A stretch of 64,000 nucleotides of DNA from Pantoea latae (GTDB lineage Bacteria; Pseudomonadota; Gammaproteobacteria; Enterobacterales; Enterobacteriaceae), in assembly GCF_002077695.1 (NCBI RefSeq), contig NZ_MWUE01000016.1, positions 124,001 to 188,000 on the forward strand, read 5' to 3'. Each line of letters starts with the position of its first letter. The first letter of the stretch is position 1. The notes below the pieces were generated by a model. It made no database searches. It was given only the letters and a program-made list of their open reading frames with translations, and was not told the DNA's origin. The position numbers were made by a program, and so were the translations under genes. Shown piece after piece: positions 39,399-48,591 of the stretch.

Positions 39399-39671
39399 AT
39401 CGTCTTTCCTTTCAGGAATATGAAATAAGGAGTGGAACAGGGCGTGTATAGCGAAATCGCGACGACGATAATCAATATTTAAAGGCTCATCGGCTTCGCC
39501 TGATTCACTATGAGGGGAGTGTGGCATAGCGATTTTTTGCCGTCTTTGCCGGGCTGTTGTGCTGGCCGGTAACAAGATTTCAGGCATCCTGCCCGAAAAG
39601 TAAGGCAGCGGAAGAGCGAGGCAGGCTCTGCGCAGGATGACCGGCGCAGGGCCTGAAACAAAAGGGAAGCG

Positions 39672-40598
39672 CTACAGGCTCTCTGTTAAGCGCTGCGCCG
39701 CCAGAAAAGCGCTTAGCCGGTCGAGGAACATCTCCGGCAGCTCTTCCTGCGGCGAATGTCCGCAGGGCAGCGCCTCGCCGCTCACCTGCTGCGCCCGATC
39801 GCGCCAGGTGTCCACCACGTCGTAGAGTTCTCCGACCGTTCCTTTCGCCCCCCACAGCAGCAGCAGCGGACAGGCGATGCGACGGCTGTCCGCTGCGTCA
39901 TCTTCCAGATCGATGGTCGCGGCGGCGCGATAATCTTCGCAAACCGCATGGATCATCTCGGGCTGCTGATAACAGCGCAGATAGTCGTTGAAAATCGCCT
40001 CCGGGGTGGCGCCAGGGGTTTTTAGCTGGCCGTCGAGATGCTTACGCAGAAAAAAGGCGGTGTTGTTGGCGATCAGGGTTTCAGGCAGCGGCGCGGGCTG
40101 GATCAGGAAAAACCACCAGAAATAGCGGGTGGCGAACGCTTTATCGGTCAGCGCATACATGGTGGCGGTGGGCGCGATATCGATAAACACGCAGCAGTTC
40201 AGCTGGTCGGCATGATCGCGCGCCAGGCGGTGGCCCACGCGACCGCCGCGATCGTGGCCGACAAACGCTACCTTGTCATAGCCCAGCGCGGATATGAGCA
40301 GGCTGATATCGTCCGCCATAACGCGCTTCGAATAGGGGCGATGACGCTCATCGCTGGCGGGTTTGTCGCTGTCGCCGTAGCCTCGCAGATCGGGCAGTAT
40401 CACGCGATATTTTTCTGCCAGGCGCGGCGCGACCTTGCGCCAGGTAAGGTGGTTCTGAGGATGGCCATGAAGCAGTAGCAGCGGCGCGCCCTGGCCACCC
40501 GTGGCTACGCGCAGCGTAACGCCGTTGGGCAGCGTGACATCCTGCAGCTGGAATCCTGCAATAAAAGGCGATTCGCCACGTTCCACTATCGGATGCAT
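39672..40598 (-). CDS. alpha/beta hydrolase, haloacetate dehalogenase-like
   Basis: A 308-aa alpha/beta hydrolase. The nucleophile elbow GHDRGGR puts Asp116 as nucleophile followed by Arg117/Arg120, the carboxylate-binding pair of fluoroacetate dehalogenases. Asp140 (FIDIAPT) is the likely acid, and His281 (CGHSPQEE) the base. The cap segment YFWWFFLIQPAPLPE matches the halide-binding Trp/Tyr region of that family. Real substrate is unknown. It lies 24 bp after the beta-lactamase-like gene on the same strand, so probably cotranscribed. Confidence 0.85.
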   Translation of the reverse strand: MHPIVERGESPFIAGFQLQDVTLPNGVTLRVATGGQGAPLLLLHGHPQNHLTWRKVAPRLAEKYRVILPDLRGYGDSDKPASDERHRPYSKRVMADDISLLISALGYDKVAFVGHDRGGRVGHRLARDHADQLNCCVFIDIAPTATMYALTDKAFATRYFWWFFLIQPAPLPETLIANNTAFFLRKHLDGQLKTPGATPEAIFNDYLRCYQQPEMIHAVCEDYRAAATIDLEDDAADSRRIACPLLLLWGAKGTVGELYDVVDTWRDRAQQVSGEALPCGHSPQEELPEMFLDRLSAFLAAQRLTESL

Positions 40599-40622
40599 TA
40601 TTTTCTCCCTGAAAAGTCAGGA

Positions 40623-41786
40623 TCATCGGTGATGGCGCGCGCATATCGCCTGCGCCAGCCTGCCTGCGTCGGATTGCCGGAAAAAGCGGCTGGCGCTGTC
40701 GGCCTGCGGGGTGGCGTGCATGGAACCCACGTTGGTCAATATCGTCAGCGTACAGTCCGCTTTTTCATACCACCATGCGCAGGCGCTAAAGCCCAGCACA
40801 TTGCCGCCGTGTCCAGAAGCCGTGCCCCAGGCGCTATCGATGTTGAACAGGCTTAACCCCATCTTGTCGTTATCCGCCGGCAGCCAGCGCTGCATCTCCC
40901 GCATACTCTGCGCGCAGAGCAACCGCCCGTTTCTCAGGGCGAGCATAAACGTCATAAGATCCTGCGCGGTAGAAAGGATGCCGCCGGCGGCCCACTCTAC
41001 CGAGAGGTTGCTGGCGGAGACATCGATCAGGCCGCCAGAAATGGGCTTCATATGCGGTGAGAGGCCCGCGTTGCGCAAAAAGTCAGGGTCGAGCCGGTGG
41101 TAACGGCGCGCTATCTTGCGGCTGTCTGCAGGGCTATAGCCCTCAAGAAAGGTGTGCTGCAGCGCAAGCGGCTGAAAAATTCTCTGGTACAAAACCGCTT
41201 CCAGCTTGCTTTGCGCAATCGTCTCAATTAACAGACCCAGCAGGGTGAAATGGGTGTTGGAGTAGTGGAAGGCTGCTCCCGGCACGAAGCGCGCGGGTTT
41301 GTCGCGGATATAATCAAGGCTTTCCGCCGGACGCCACGTTTTTTCCGGCGTGAGACGCTGTCCACGCGCGTCGGCAATCCAGGCCGGTTCATCTTCCCAG
41401 CTTCGCATTCCGGCATAGTGCGACAGCAGTTGTCTGGTGGTCGCGCGCTGCGCATTGGCGATCCCCGCGAGCCGCTTCGCGTCCAGCCAGCGTGAAACCG
41501 GCGCGTCGAGCGGTAACTGGCCCTCTTCACAGAGCTGAAGCAGCAGCACGGCGATAAAGACTTTGGTGATACTGCCGATGCCAAACGCCGTGTCTGGCGT
41601 GTTGCTGCGCTGCTTTTCCACGTCAGCATAGCCCGCAGCCGCCTGCCAGATCGTTTCACTGCCTTTGCCAATCGCCATTGAGAGAGCCGGAAAACGGCTT
41701 TCCGTCTGCTGAGCAAGCAACGCATGCAGGGCGTGTTCAGGTAACAGCACGTTTTCTCCCGGTAGGATCGACTTGCGCGCACGCAA
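40623..41786 (-). CDS. serine hydrolase of the class C beta-lactamase / DD-peptidase fold
   Basis: A 387-aa protein of the beta-lactamase superfamily (PF00144). Catalytic SITK is at Ser72-Lys75, YSN at 175-177 and HGG at 326-328. These are the SxxK / Yx(N/S) / (K/H)xG motifs of class C-like enzymes and EstB esterases. No clear signal peptide is visible, arguing for an intracellular esterase or peptidase rather than a secreted resistance enzyme. It is upstream partner of the dehalogenase-like gene. Confidence 0.85.
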   Translation of the reverse strand: MRARKSILPGENVLLPEHALHALLAQQTESRFPALSMAIGKGSETIWQAAAGYADVEKQRSNTPDTAFGIGSITKVFIAVLLLQLCEEGQLPLDAPVSRWLDAKRLAGIANAQRATTRQLLSHYAGMRSWEDEPAWIADARGQRLTPEKTWRPAESLDYIRDKPARFVPGAAFHYSNTHFTLLGLLIETIAQSKLEAVLYQRIFQPLALQHTFLEGYSPADSRKIARRYHRLDPDFLRNAGLSPHMKPISGGLIDVSASNLSVEWAAGGILSTAQDLMTFMLALRNGRLLCAQSMREMQRWLPADNDKMGLSLFNIDSAWGTASGHGGNVLGFSACAWWYEKADCTLTILTNVGSMHATPQADSASRFFRQSDAGRLAQAICARHHR

Positions 41787-41843
41787 ATACGTCAGAAGAA
41801 AATAGTCAATCGCAGCAGTAAAGAGAAGGGGATTAAGCGCGAG

Positions 41844-41873
41844 CGCGGCGTTGAGAATAAAATCAACGCCGCG
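41844..41873. terminator. 11-bp stem hairpin beside the DUF2171 gene
   Basis: Perfect stem CGCGGCGTTGA / TCAACGCCGCG with loop GAATAAAA, between the DUF2171 gene and the beta-lactamase-like gene. No T-run on either strand, so it may be a transcript-end stabiliser rather than a strong terminator. Confidence 0.55.
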
Positions 41874-41882
41874 ACTAAACTA

Positions 41883-42119
41883 TTATGCGGTCTGCCACTC
41901 TTTTTCCACGTCCGCTTTCGACTTAGACAGAATAACTTTATTGTCGTCGACATCTTTTACCCAGCTGAACGGGATAATGTGATGTTTACCGCCCGCTTCC
42001 GGATCGCTTTTCGCCAACTTAATTTTGTCATCGCCGTCAAAATGGTCAACAATACCAACGTGTTCGCCGTTAGCGTCAACAACCTGCGCGTGATCTAAAA
42101 CTTTTGATTTGTCTACCAT
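41883..42119 (-). CDS. DUF2171 domain protein, 78 aa
   Basis: A small soluble protein with the DUF2171/PRC-barrel-like pattern: VVDANGEHVGIVDHFDGDDKIKLAK, then HHIIPFSWVKDVDDNKVILSKS. A strong ribosome site (GGAGGAA) lies before the ATG. Such proteins are common in stress-related loci of environmental bacteria; the function is unknown. Confidence 0.85.
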   Translation of the reverse strand: MVDKSKVLDHAQVVDANGEHVGIVDHFDGDDKIKLAKSDPEAGGKHHIIPFSWVKDVDDNKVILSKSKADVEKEWQTA

Positions 42120-42428
42120 AGTTCCTCCGTTGAAAATGCAACCTTTCGGTCTCGGGAATAATTCTGCTTCGTGACTCTTTAAGCGTGGCCGTTAAAAGCA
42201 CATTCGGCAAGTTATTCACAAAATGAAATATCTGCTGTGTTTTTTACAGGCTTAAATAACGTTATCTGTTTTACGCGTTTATTCTGACGCGCGTATAGCC
42301 TAATTTAACGCCTGCGCCGCAGGTGCAGCAGGATAAAAATAAGTGAGGCGCGGCAAAGAGTCCTGCAATCGAGACGATTGCCTGTAAAATAGCGTGCTCT
42401 CACACAGTCTGGCAGGGCGCGACGCGAT
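42120..42428. other. intergenic region, about 310 bp, AT-rich
   Basis: No gene found. It holds the divergent promoters of the DUF2171 gene and the LysR gene. I see no repeat or clear operator. Confidence 0.5.
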
Positions 42429-43355
42429 ATGAAACCGATGACGTTAAACCTCGATCTTCACGATCTCTACGCTTTTCAGGCGCTGGCGACGTGCAAAAGC
42501 TTTAAGCTGGCCGCCGAAGCCGTGCACATTTCCCAGCCTGCGCTGAGTCGACGCATCGATAAGCTGGAAACCTCCCTGGGTGTAAAACTGTTTGAAAGAA
42601 CCACGCGCCGCGTCAACCTCACCCTGGCGGGAAGAAGCTTTGCGCCCAGGGCGCAGCAGCTGCTCAGGGATTTAGAAAGCGCGCTTGCCGAAATCGGCGA
42701 TATCAACCCGAACCGCGCCGGGCTGGTGACCGTGGCCTGCGTGCCGTCCGCCGCCTACTATTTTATGCCGACGGTAATTGCGCAATTTCAGACTCACTAT
42801 CCACGCGTGCGCATCAAACTGATCGACGCCAGCGCCGGCGAGGTTTACGACGCGGTGATCTCAGGAGAGGCGGATTTTGGCCTGAGCTTTACCGGTTCAC
42901 CTCAGCCTGATATCCGCTTTTTACCGCTGGTGGATGAGGCCTATGTGGCCGTCTGTCCGCGTCAGCATCCGCTGGCAGAGAAGAAAAGCGTGACCTGGCG
43001 CGAGTTTTATCGCTATCCCTATGTCTGGCTCGACAAAACGTCCGGCAACCGCAATCTGCTCGACCAGGCGCTGGCGGGAATTGTTCCTGAGCGGGCCAGC
43101 GTCTGTGAGACGCGTCATGTCACCACGCTGCTGGGGATGGTGGAAGCGGGGCTGGGCATCGCCGCAGTGCCCTCAATGGCGATGCCGAAGTCGGGCCATC
43201 CTTTTTTGTCAGCGATAGCGCTGACGGAGCCGACCGTGCGCCGCACGGTCGGCATAGTGAAGCGCACCGGACAGGAACTGCCGCATCTTGCCGGTGAGCT
43301 GGAGCAGATGATTATCGCGGCCAACGCCGCGGAAGGTCAGGCGCTCTGCCTGTGA
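42429..43355 (+). CDS. LysR-family regulator
   Basis: A 308-aa LTTR with N-terminal HTH ([38 protein letters not shown]) and a C-terminal effector domain. It converges on the CitA-type symporter with a 19-bp overlap of coding ends. It may sense a carboxylate taken up by that symporter (inference from adjacency). Confidence 0.88.
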   Translation: MKPMTLNLDLHDLYAFQALATCKSFKLAAEAVHISQPALSRRIDKLETSLGVKLFERTTRRVNLTLAGRSFAPRAQQLLRDLESALAEIGDINPNRAGLVTVACVPSAAYYFMPTVIAQFQTHYPRVRIKLIDASAGEVYDAVISGEADFGLSFTGSPQPDIRFLPLVDEAYVAVCPRQHPLAEKKSVTWREFYRYPYVWLDKTSGNRNLLDQALAGIVPERASVCETRHVTTLLGMVEAGLGIAAVPSMAMPKSGHPFLSAIALTEPTVRRTVGIVKRTGQELPHLAGELEQMIIAANAAEGQALCL

Positions 43356-44665
43356 CCCTCTGGGCCAGGCCTGGTCGCGTGACGAGGACGGGCCTCCTGC
43401 TTATAGAGAAACAGGGTCGCCAGCAGCGCGCACACGGCGGCGAAGCTCATCCACAACCCTGGCGCGGCTTTGTCGCCGGTCACTTCAATCAGCGCCGTAG
43501 AGATCGCGGGCGTGAAACCGCCGAACAGCGCCGTGGCCAGGCTGTACGCCAGCGAAAATCCCGCCACCCTGACCGATACCGGCATGATTTCGGTCAACGC
43601 CGGGATCATGGCGCCGTTATACAGGCCGTAGATAAATGACAGCCAGAGCAGCACGCCCAGCATGGTGTAAAAGCTCGCATCGGCCGCCAGATATTTCAGG
43701 GCAGGGTAGGAGGTGGCGATAGCGATCAGCGCCATGGCGATCAGCACCGGCTTGCGGCCGATACGATCGGACAACGCTCCGCCAATCGGCAGCCAGATAA
43801 AGTTAGATACCGCCACCAGCAAGGTTACCAGCAGGCTGTCCGACGCGCTTAACATCAGCACTTTTTTGCCGAAGGTCGGCGCGTAGACGGTAATGAGGTA
43901 GAACGCGGTAGTGGTCATCGCCACCATCAACATGCCGGCGATCACGATGCGCCAGTTGCCGAGTAGCGTATGGAATACCTGTTTCATATCCGGATGCTGA
44001 CGGCGTTCGCTAAAGGCTTGCGTCTCTTCAAGCTTACGGCGCAGGAAAAAGATAAAGGGAACGATAAGGCAGCCGAAGACAAAGGGAATGCGCCAGCCCC
44101 ATTCGCGAATAGTGCTCTCTTCCATTAATGCATTCAGCGCGAATCCCATCGCCGCCGCCACCATTATCGCCACCTGCTGGCTGCCCGATTGCCAGCTGGT
44201 ATAGAAGCCTTTTCTGCCCGGCGTGGCGATTTCAGACAGGTAAACCGATACGCCGCCTAACTCCGCGCCGGCCGAAAAGCCCTGCAGCAGGCGTCCCAGC
44301 AGCACGATCAGCGGCGCCCAGTAGCCAATTGCCTCATAAGACGGGATCAATACGATAAGAAAGGTGCCCGTCGCCATAATCGAGAGCGTGACGATCAACC
44401 CTTTTCGTCTGCCGACTTTATCGATATAGGCACCCAGCACCACCGCGCCGATGGGCCGCATCAGAAAGCCGGCGCCAAAGGCGGCAAAGGTCATCATCAG
44501 CGAGGCGAACTCACTACTCGCCGGAAAGAAGGTGTGGGCGATATAGGTGGCGTAAAAGCCAAAGAGAAAAAAATCGAACTGCTCGAGAAAGTTTCCCGAG
44601 GTGACGCGCAAGATAGCGCCCGCGCGGGCGCGCAGCGTGTTAGCAGGTACAGAGGTTGTTTGCAT
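43337..44665 (-). CDS. citA: CitA-type citrate-proton symporter (MFS, MHS family)
   Basis: A 442-aa permease with 12 predicted helices. The N-terminus [24 protein letters not shown] and the loop [20 protein letters not shown] are hallmarks of metabolite:H+ symporters. The whole sequence resembles the Salmonella/plasmid citrate carrier CitA, including [13 protein letters not shown] and [14 protein letters not shown]. Substrate is likely citrate or a related tricarboxylate; a tricarballylate (TcuC-like) carrier is possible. No tcuAB genes are nearby. Confidence 0.87.
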   Translation of the reverse strand: MQTTSVPANTLRARAGAILRVTSGNFLEQFDFFLFGFYATYIAHTFFPASSEFASLMMTFAAFGAGFLMRPIGAVVLGAYIDKVGRRKGLIVTLSIMATGTFLIVLIPSYEAIGYWAPLIVLLGRLLQGFSAGAELGGVSVYLSEIATPGRKGFYTSWQSGSQQVAIMVAAAMGFALNALMEESTIREWGWRIPFVFGCLIVPFIFFLRRKLEETQAFSERRQHPDMKQVFHTLLGNWRIVIAGMLMVAMTTTAFYLITVYAPTFGKKVLMLSASDSLLVTLLVAVSNFIWLPIGGALSDRIGRKPVLIAMALIAIATSYPALKYLAADASFYTMLGVLLWLSFIYGLYNGAMIPALTEIMPVSVRVAGFSLAYSLATALFGGFTPAISTALIEVTGDKAAPGLWMSFAAVCALLATLFLYKQEARPRHATRPGPEGHRQSA

Positions 44666-45049
44666 AAAAGGCTCCAGCTGATACGTAATGTTAATGATTC
44701 ATTACTTTGTTGTGATGCAAGACTGGAACAGGAAGGCGCAGTTAATAAGTGCTATTTCCGTATTGATTAATGCATAACACGCATCAATCTGCTCGCTGGA
44801 TGCAGCGATCCCTGACAACGGCTGGCGAGCGGCGCCCAAAGCTCTGCGACAAGGCGCCGCCGCCGTTGATCAAATTCGTGACCGGCTTCATAGCGCGCGG
44901 GTTTTGTTGGCATCCCGGCCGCTCTCAGGCACACTACCCGCAGCTAAACTTACGCCTTACCGAGATTCTGTTCTCTCACCCAACTTTCTCGTGGGTCAGC
45001 CCGACAGCGCGACCACCCACATCTTCGACACACCACAAGAGGAATTACC
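44666..45049. other. intergenic region, about 380 bp
   Basis: No convincing gene. It contains the promoter of the citrate symporter. A dyad ATTGAT / ATCAAT (44762-44767, 44783-44788) with GCAT repeats inside could be a LysR-type site. The frame from 44770 into the next gene has no ribosome site or recognisable product. Confidence 0.45.
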
Positions 45050-45616
45050 ATGGCTACAGGCCCACTGAACGCAGACGAAATCGAGTGGATGGAAGACGTG
45101 TTGATGGAGCACGACAGCGAAGACGGCTTGATCGACATCAGCGAGCTGGACGGTCTTTTTACCGCCGCGCTCTCCAGTCCGTCGCCGCTGGCGCTGGACG
45201 CGCTGAAGCCGGTTATCTGGGGCGAAACCGCGCCGGAGTGGGACGATCCGGCAGACGAGCAGCGCTTTAATTCGCTGGCGGCGCAGATGATGAATGATAT
45301 CGCCGAGCGCCTCAGCCGCTATCCGGAACAGTTTGAACCGCTGTTCGGCTACCGCGAGATGGATGGTCGCGAGCTGCTGGTGGTGGAAGAGTGGTGTTTC
45401 GGCTATATGACGGGCGTGGCGCTGGCGGAGTGGCCCGCGCTGCCTGCCGAGCTGCAGCCGTCGCTGCAGGCGATTGCGCTGCATGGCGATGTCGACGAGG
45501 TGGAAAAACTCGACGGCATGGATGAGATCGCCTATCTGCAAAGCACCGATGAGATTCAGCCGGCGGCGCTGCGCCTCTATAACCACTGGCATGGCAACAC
45601 CAGCGCGATTCACTAA
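45050..45616 (+). CDS. YecA-like UPF0149 protein lacking the SEC-C tail
   Basis: A 188-aa acidic protein of the UPF0149 (YgfB/YecA) family: LNADEIEWMEDVL, LDGLFTAALSSP, YPEQFEPLFGYREMDGRELLVVEEWCFGYMTGVAL. E. coli YecA is 221 aa and ends in a Cys-rich SEC-C zinc motif; this protein stops before it at HWHGNTSAIH, directly followed by a strong terminator. The ribosome site AAGAGG supports the start. Confidence 0.9.
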   Translation: MATGPLNADEIEWMEDVLMEHDSEDGLIDISELDGLFTAALSSPSPLALDALKPVIWGETAPEWDDPADEQRFNSLAAQMMNDIAERLSRYPEQFEPLFGYREMDGRELLVVEEWCFGYMTGVALAEWPALPAELQPSLQAIALHGDVDEVEKLDGMDEIAYLQSTDEIQPAALRLYNHWHGNTSAIH

Positions 45617-45620
45617 TAAG

Positions 45621-45642
45621 CAGGGCCGCTTACGCGGCCCTG
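45621..45642. terminator. hairpin after the YecA-like gene
   Basis: Perfect 9-bp stem CAGGGCCGC / GCGGCCCTG with a 4-nt loop, 5 bp after the stop, between convergent genes. No T-run. Confidence 0.65.
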
Positions 45643-45705
45643 AGTATGTCAGTGCGGGAGAGAGGGCAGGCATGAATGCCATTTGAGAGAATTCAGCTTC
45701 CCGCG

Positions 45706-46830
45706 CTACTTCTCGACCGCCGCCTCGTCCGACAGCTTTTTCCCTTCTTCGATAAACTCTTCGTCAATCTCTTCGACATTATCGCGGTTATCCTTGCCCG
45801 ACAGCAGGTTCCAGCAGGCGATAAACAGCGCGGCGATCAGCGGACCAATCACAAAACCGTTAATGCCGTAGATCTCCATGCCGCCTAAGGTGGCGATCAG
45901 GATCAGGTAGTCAGGCATCTTGGTATCTTTGCCCACCAGCAGCGGACGCAGAATATTGTCCACCAGCCCGACGATCACCACAAAGAAGCCGACAAGAAAT
46001 AGCCCTTTCCACAGCGCGCCGGTGGCGAAGAAAAACACCGCCGCAGGCACCCAGATAATCGCCGAACCCACCGCCGGGATCAGCGACAGAAAGGCCATCA
46101 GCGCGCCCCACAGCAGGCTGCCGTCGATATCCACAAACCAGAACGCCAGCCCGCCGAGAACGCCCTGCACCAGCGCCACCACCACCGTGCCTTTCACCGT
46201 GGCACGCGAGACGGCGGCGAATTTCATAAACAGGTGATGCTTAACGTAGGTCGAGAGCGGCAGCGCCTCCAGGATGAGATGCACCAGGTAAGAGCCATCT
46301 TTCAGCAGGAAAAAGAGCAGATAGAGCATAACGCCGAAGCCGACGGTAAAGGTAAAGGTCCCTTTGCCGATCAGGAAGACGCTGCCCGCCATGTACTGAC
46401 CGCCTTTCAGCGCGAAAGAGGAGAGTTTCTGCTGGATCTGCGTCGCGTTATTCAGCTGATGCTCGGAGAGGAAGCTGCGCAGCCAGCCAGGCAGATGCTG
46501 CAGCAGATCGGCGAACACCGTCGGGAACTGCGCCGAATTGGTCTGCAGCTTGAGATAAACGGTGTTGATCTCGACTACCAGCGACGAGGCGATAATCGCC
46601 AGCGGCGTAAAGACGATCAGGCAGATAATCAGCAGCGTCACCAGCGACGCCAGACCATTGCGATCGCCCATCTTGTGGCGTAGCCAGGTTTTTAGCGGCG
46701 CAAAAATCACCGCCAGAATGGCAGCCCACAAAATAGGCGAGAAGTAGGGCGCCAGCACATCGAAAAACGCCACGGTGACTATCGCCAGGATCAGGATAAA
46801 GAAACCGAGTTTTAATCCTTTAACACGCAT
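45706..46830 (-). CDS. AI-2E family inner-membrane transporter
   Basis: A 374-aa protein with about eight transmembrane helices of the AI-2E/PerM (UPF0118) family. The C-terminal block GLVDNILRPLLVGKDTKMPDYLILIATLGGMEIYGINGFVIGPLIAAL is typical. Members include TqsA and YdiK; substrates range from autoinducer-2 to Na+. The acidic C-terminal tail (VEEIDEEFIEEGKK) is cytosolic. I cannot assign a specific substrate. Confidence 0.87.
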   Translation of the reverse strand: MRVKGLKLGFFILILAIVTVAFFDVLAPYFSPILWAAILAVIFAPLKTWLRHKMGDRNGLASLVTLLIICLIVFTPLAIIASSLVVEINTVYLKLQTNSAQFPTVFADLLQHLPGWLRSFLSEHQLNNATQIQQKLSSFALKGGQYMAGSVFLIGKGTFTFTVGFGVMLYLLFFLLKDGSYLVHLILEALPLSTYVKHHLFMKFAAVSRATVKGTVVVALVQGVLGGLAFWFVDIDGSLLWGALMAFLSLIPAVGSAIIWVPAAVFFFATGALWKGLFLVGFFVVIVGLVDNILRPLLVGKDTKMPDYLILIATLGGMEIYGINGFVIGPLIAALFIACWNLLSGKDNRDNVEEIDEEFIEEGKKLSDEAAVEK

Positions 46831-47188
46831 GCATAAACCTCAGGGTTAAGTGTTGCGGATGAACTATAGAACGCCCGACGAGGTTTGTAATGCCGAACCG
46901 TGGTTTCGTTTAAAAATTTAAGCCAGCCGCGTGCGGCAAAGGCGGCGTAGCGTTGTGATAACGGATTTTGCCTGAAATATGCACGATTAACGCATGCTGG
47001 TTGAAGCCTGTCGTCAAGGTGTGTAAAAATCCTGCGCAATCGTTTACACCCGCTGCGGTTAGGCGAATTTTTGCTGCGGCCGCCACTCCGCGCTGCCGCT
47101 CCGCGGCGAAGCAGGGCGGCGCGGCAATCTGGCCGTCGACGCCATCTCACCGTCGACGGCGTTGACGTACTCAAGACAGGACGGGCAG
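46831..47188. promoter_or_regulatory. sdaC upstream region, about 360 bp, with PurR-like site and leader hairpin
   Basis: Between the divergent AI-2E gene and sdaC. It contains a PurR-like 16-mer GCGCAATCGTTTACAC (47034-47049). A perfect hairpin GCCGTCGAC / GTCGACGGC (47132-47140, 47152-47160) lies about 30 bp before the sdaC start. No gene was found. Confidence 0.5.
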
Positions 47189-48484
47189 ATGAAAACCACG
47201 CAAACCGGTACGCTCACCGCGGCCGCAGAGGCGCCAGCAGAACGCGGCTGGCGCAAAACCGACACCATCTGGATGCTGGGGCTCTACGGCACCGCTATCG
47301 GCGCAGGCGTGCTGTTTCTGCCGATTAACGCCGGCGTCGGCGGACTGCTGCCGCTGCTTGTTATGGCGCTGCTCGCCTTTCCGTTGACCTATTACTCCCA
47401 TCGCGCGCTGACGCGCTTCGTGCTCTCCGGCAAGCAGGCAGGCGGCGATATCACCGACGTGGTCGAAGAGCACTTCGGCGCGGGCGCCGGCAAAATCATT
47501 ACGCTGCTCTACTTCTTCGCTATCTTTCCCATTCTGCTGATGTACAGCGTGGCGATCACCAACACGGTAGAGAGTTTTATTACCCATCAGCTGGGGCTGG
47601 TCGCGCCGCCGCGCGTGCTGCTGTCGCTGATGCTGATTATCGGCCTGATGACGGTGGTGCGCTTCGGCGAACAGATGATCGTCAGGGCGATGAGCATTCT
47701 GGTTTTCCCGTTTGTCGCGGTGCTGATGCTGCTGGCGGTGTACCTGATCCCGCACTGGCACGGCGCGGCGTTGCATACCCTGTCGCTGCACCCTGACGGC
47801 GGCGGCAAAGGGCTGTGGATGACGCTGTGGCTGGCGATCCCGGTGATGGTGTTCTCGTTTAACCATTCGCCGATTATCTCCTCTTTCGCCGTGGCGAAGC
47901 GCGCGGAATATGGCGACGACGCGGAGCGGAAATGCTCGCGCATTTTGGCCTGTTCCCACCTGCTGATGGTGGCGACGGTGATGTTCTTCGTCTTTAGCTG
48001 CGTGCTCAGCCTGTCGCCTGCGGACCTGGCGGCGGCGAAGGCGCAGAACATCTCGATTCTCTCTTATCTCGCCAACCACTTTCAGGTGCCGGTTATCGCC
48101 TGGCTCGGCCCGCTGATCGCCATTGTCGCCATCACCAAATCGTTCCTCGGCCACTATCTTGGCGCGCGCGAAGGCTTTAACGGGCTGGTGAATAAAATGC
48201 TGCACAGCCGCGGCAAAACCCTGGCGCCGGCCACGCTGAACCGCGCCACGGCGCTGTTTATGCTGCTCAGCACCTGGCTGGTGGCGAGCTGGAACCCCGG
48301 CATTCTCGATATGATCGAAACCCTGGGCGGGCCGGTCATCGCCATTATTCTGTTTCTGATGCCGATGTACGCCATTCATAAAGTGCCCGCGATGCGCAAA
48401 TACAGCGGGCAGCTCAGCAATCTGTTTGTGGTGCTGATTGGGCTGGTGGCAATCTCCGCCATTTTCTACTCTCTGGTCAGCTAA
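47189..48484 (+). CDS. sdaC: SdaC, serine transporter (HAAAP family)
   Basis: Inner-membrane L-serine/proton symporter of the hydroxy/aromatic amino-acid permease family. The 431 aa are close to E. coli SdaC throughout: the WRKTDTIWMLGLYGTAIGAGVLFLPINAG start of helix 1, GGDITDVVEEHFG and FSFNHSPIISSFAVAKR. About 11 helices. Start MKTTQTG at 47189 matches METTQTS of E. coli. In E. coli sdaB follows; here it does not. A terminator follows. Confidence 0.95.
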   Translation: MKTTQTGTLTAAAEAPAERGWRKTDTIWMLGLYGTAIGAGVLFLPINAGVGGLLPLLVMALLAFPLTYYSHRALTRFVLSGKQAGGDITDVVEEHFGAGAGKIITLLYFFAIFPILLMYSVAITNTVESFITHQLGLVAPPRVLLSLMLIIGLMTVVRFGEQMIVRAMSILVFPFVAVLMLLAVYLIPHWHGAALHTLSLHPDGGGKGLWMTLWLAIPVMVFSFNHSPIISSFAVAKRAEYGDDAERKCSRILACSHLLMVATVMFFVFSCVLSLSPADLAAAKAQNISILSYLANHFQVPVIAWLGPLIAIVAITKSFLGHYLGAREGFNGLVNKMLHSRGKTLAPATLNRATALFMLLSTWLVASWNPGILDMIETLGGPVIAIILFLMPMYAIHKVPAMRKYSGQLSNLFVVLIGLVAISAIFYSLVS

Positions 48485-48489
48485 GCGTG

Positions 48490-48520
48490 ACGGCCCGTTA
48501 AGCGCGGGCCGTTTAGCTTT
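48490..48520 (+). terminator. terminator of sdaC
   Basis: Stem ACGGCCCG / CGGGCCGT (48490-48497, 48505-48512) followed by TTAGCTTTTG, five bases after the stop. Confidence 0.8.
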
Positions 48521-48591
48521 TGTTTGGTTTTCTTTGCTGGCCGCGTGCTACCGTTGTTGAGAATACGTATTAGTTACCTGAGATCCCTCGC

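Noticed and set aside
44770..45270. 166-codon frame upstream of and overlapping the YecA-like gene
   Set aside because: Overlaps a well supported gene in another frame, lacks a ribosome site and has an Arg-rich, low-complexity product.
46831..47188. Possible riboswitch upstream of sdaC
   Set aside because: Only one simple hairpin is visible; none of the conserved cores of known riboswitch classes is present.
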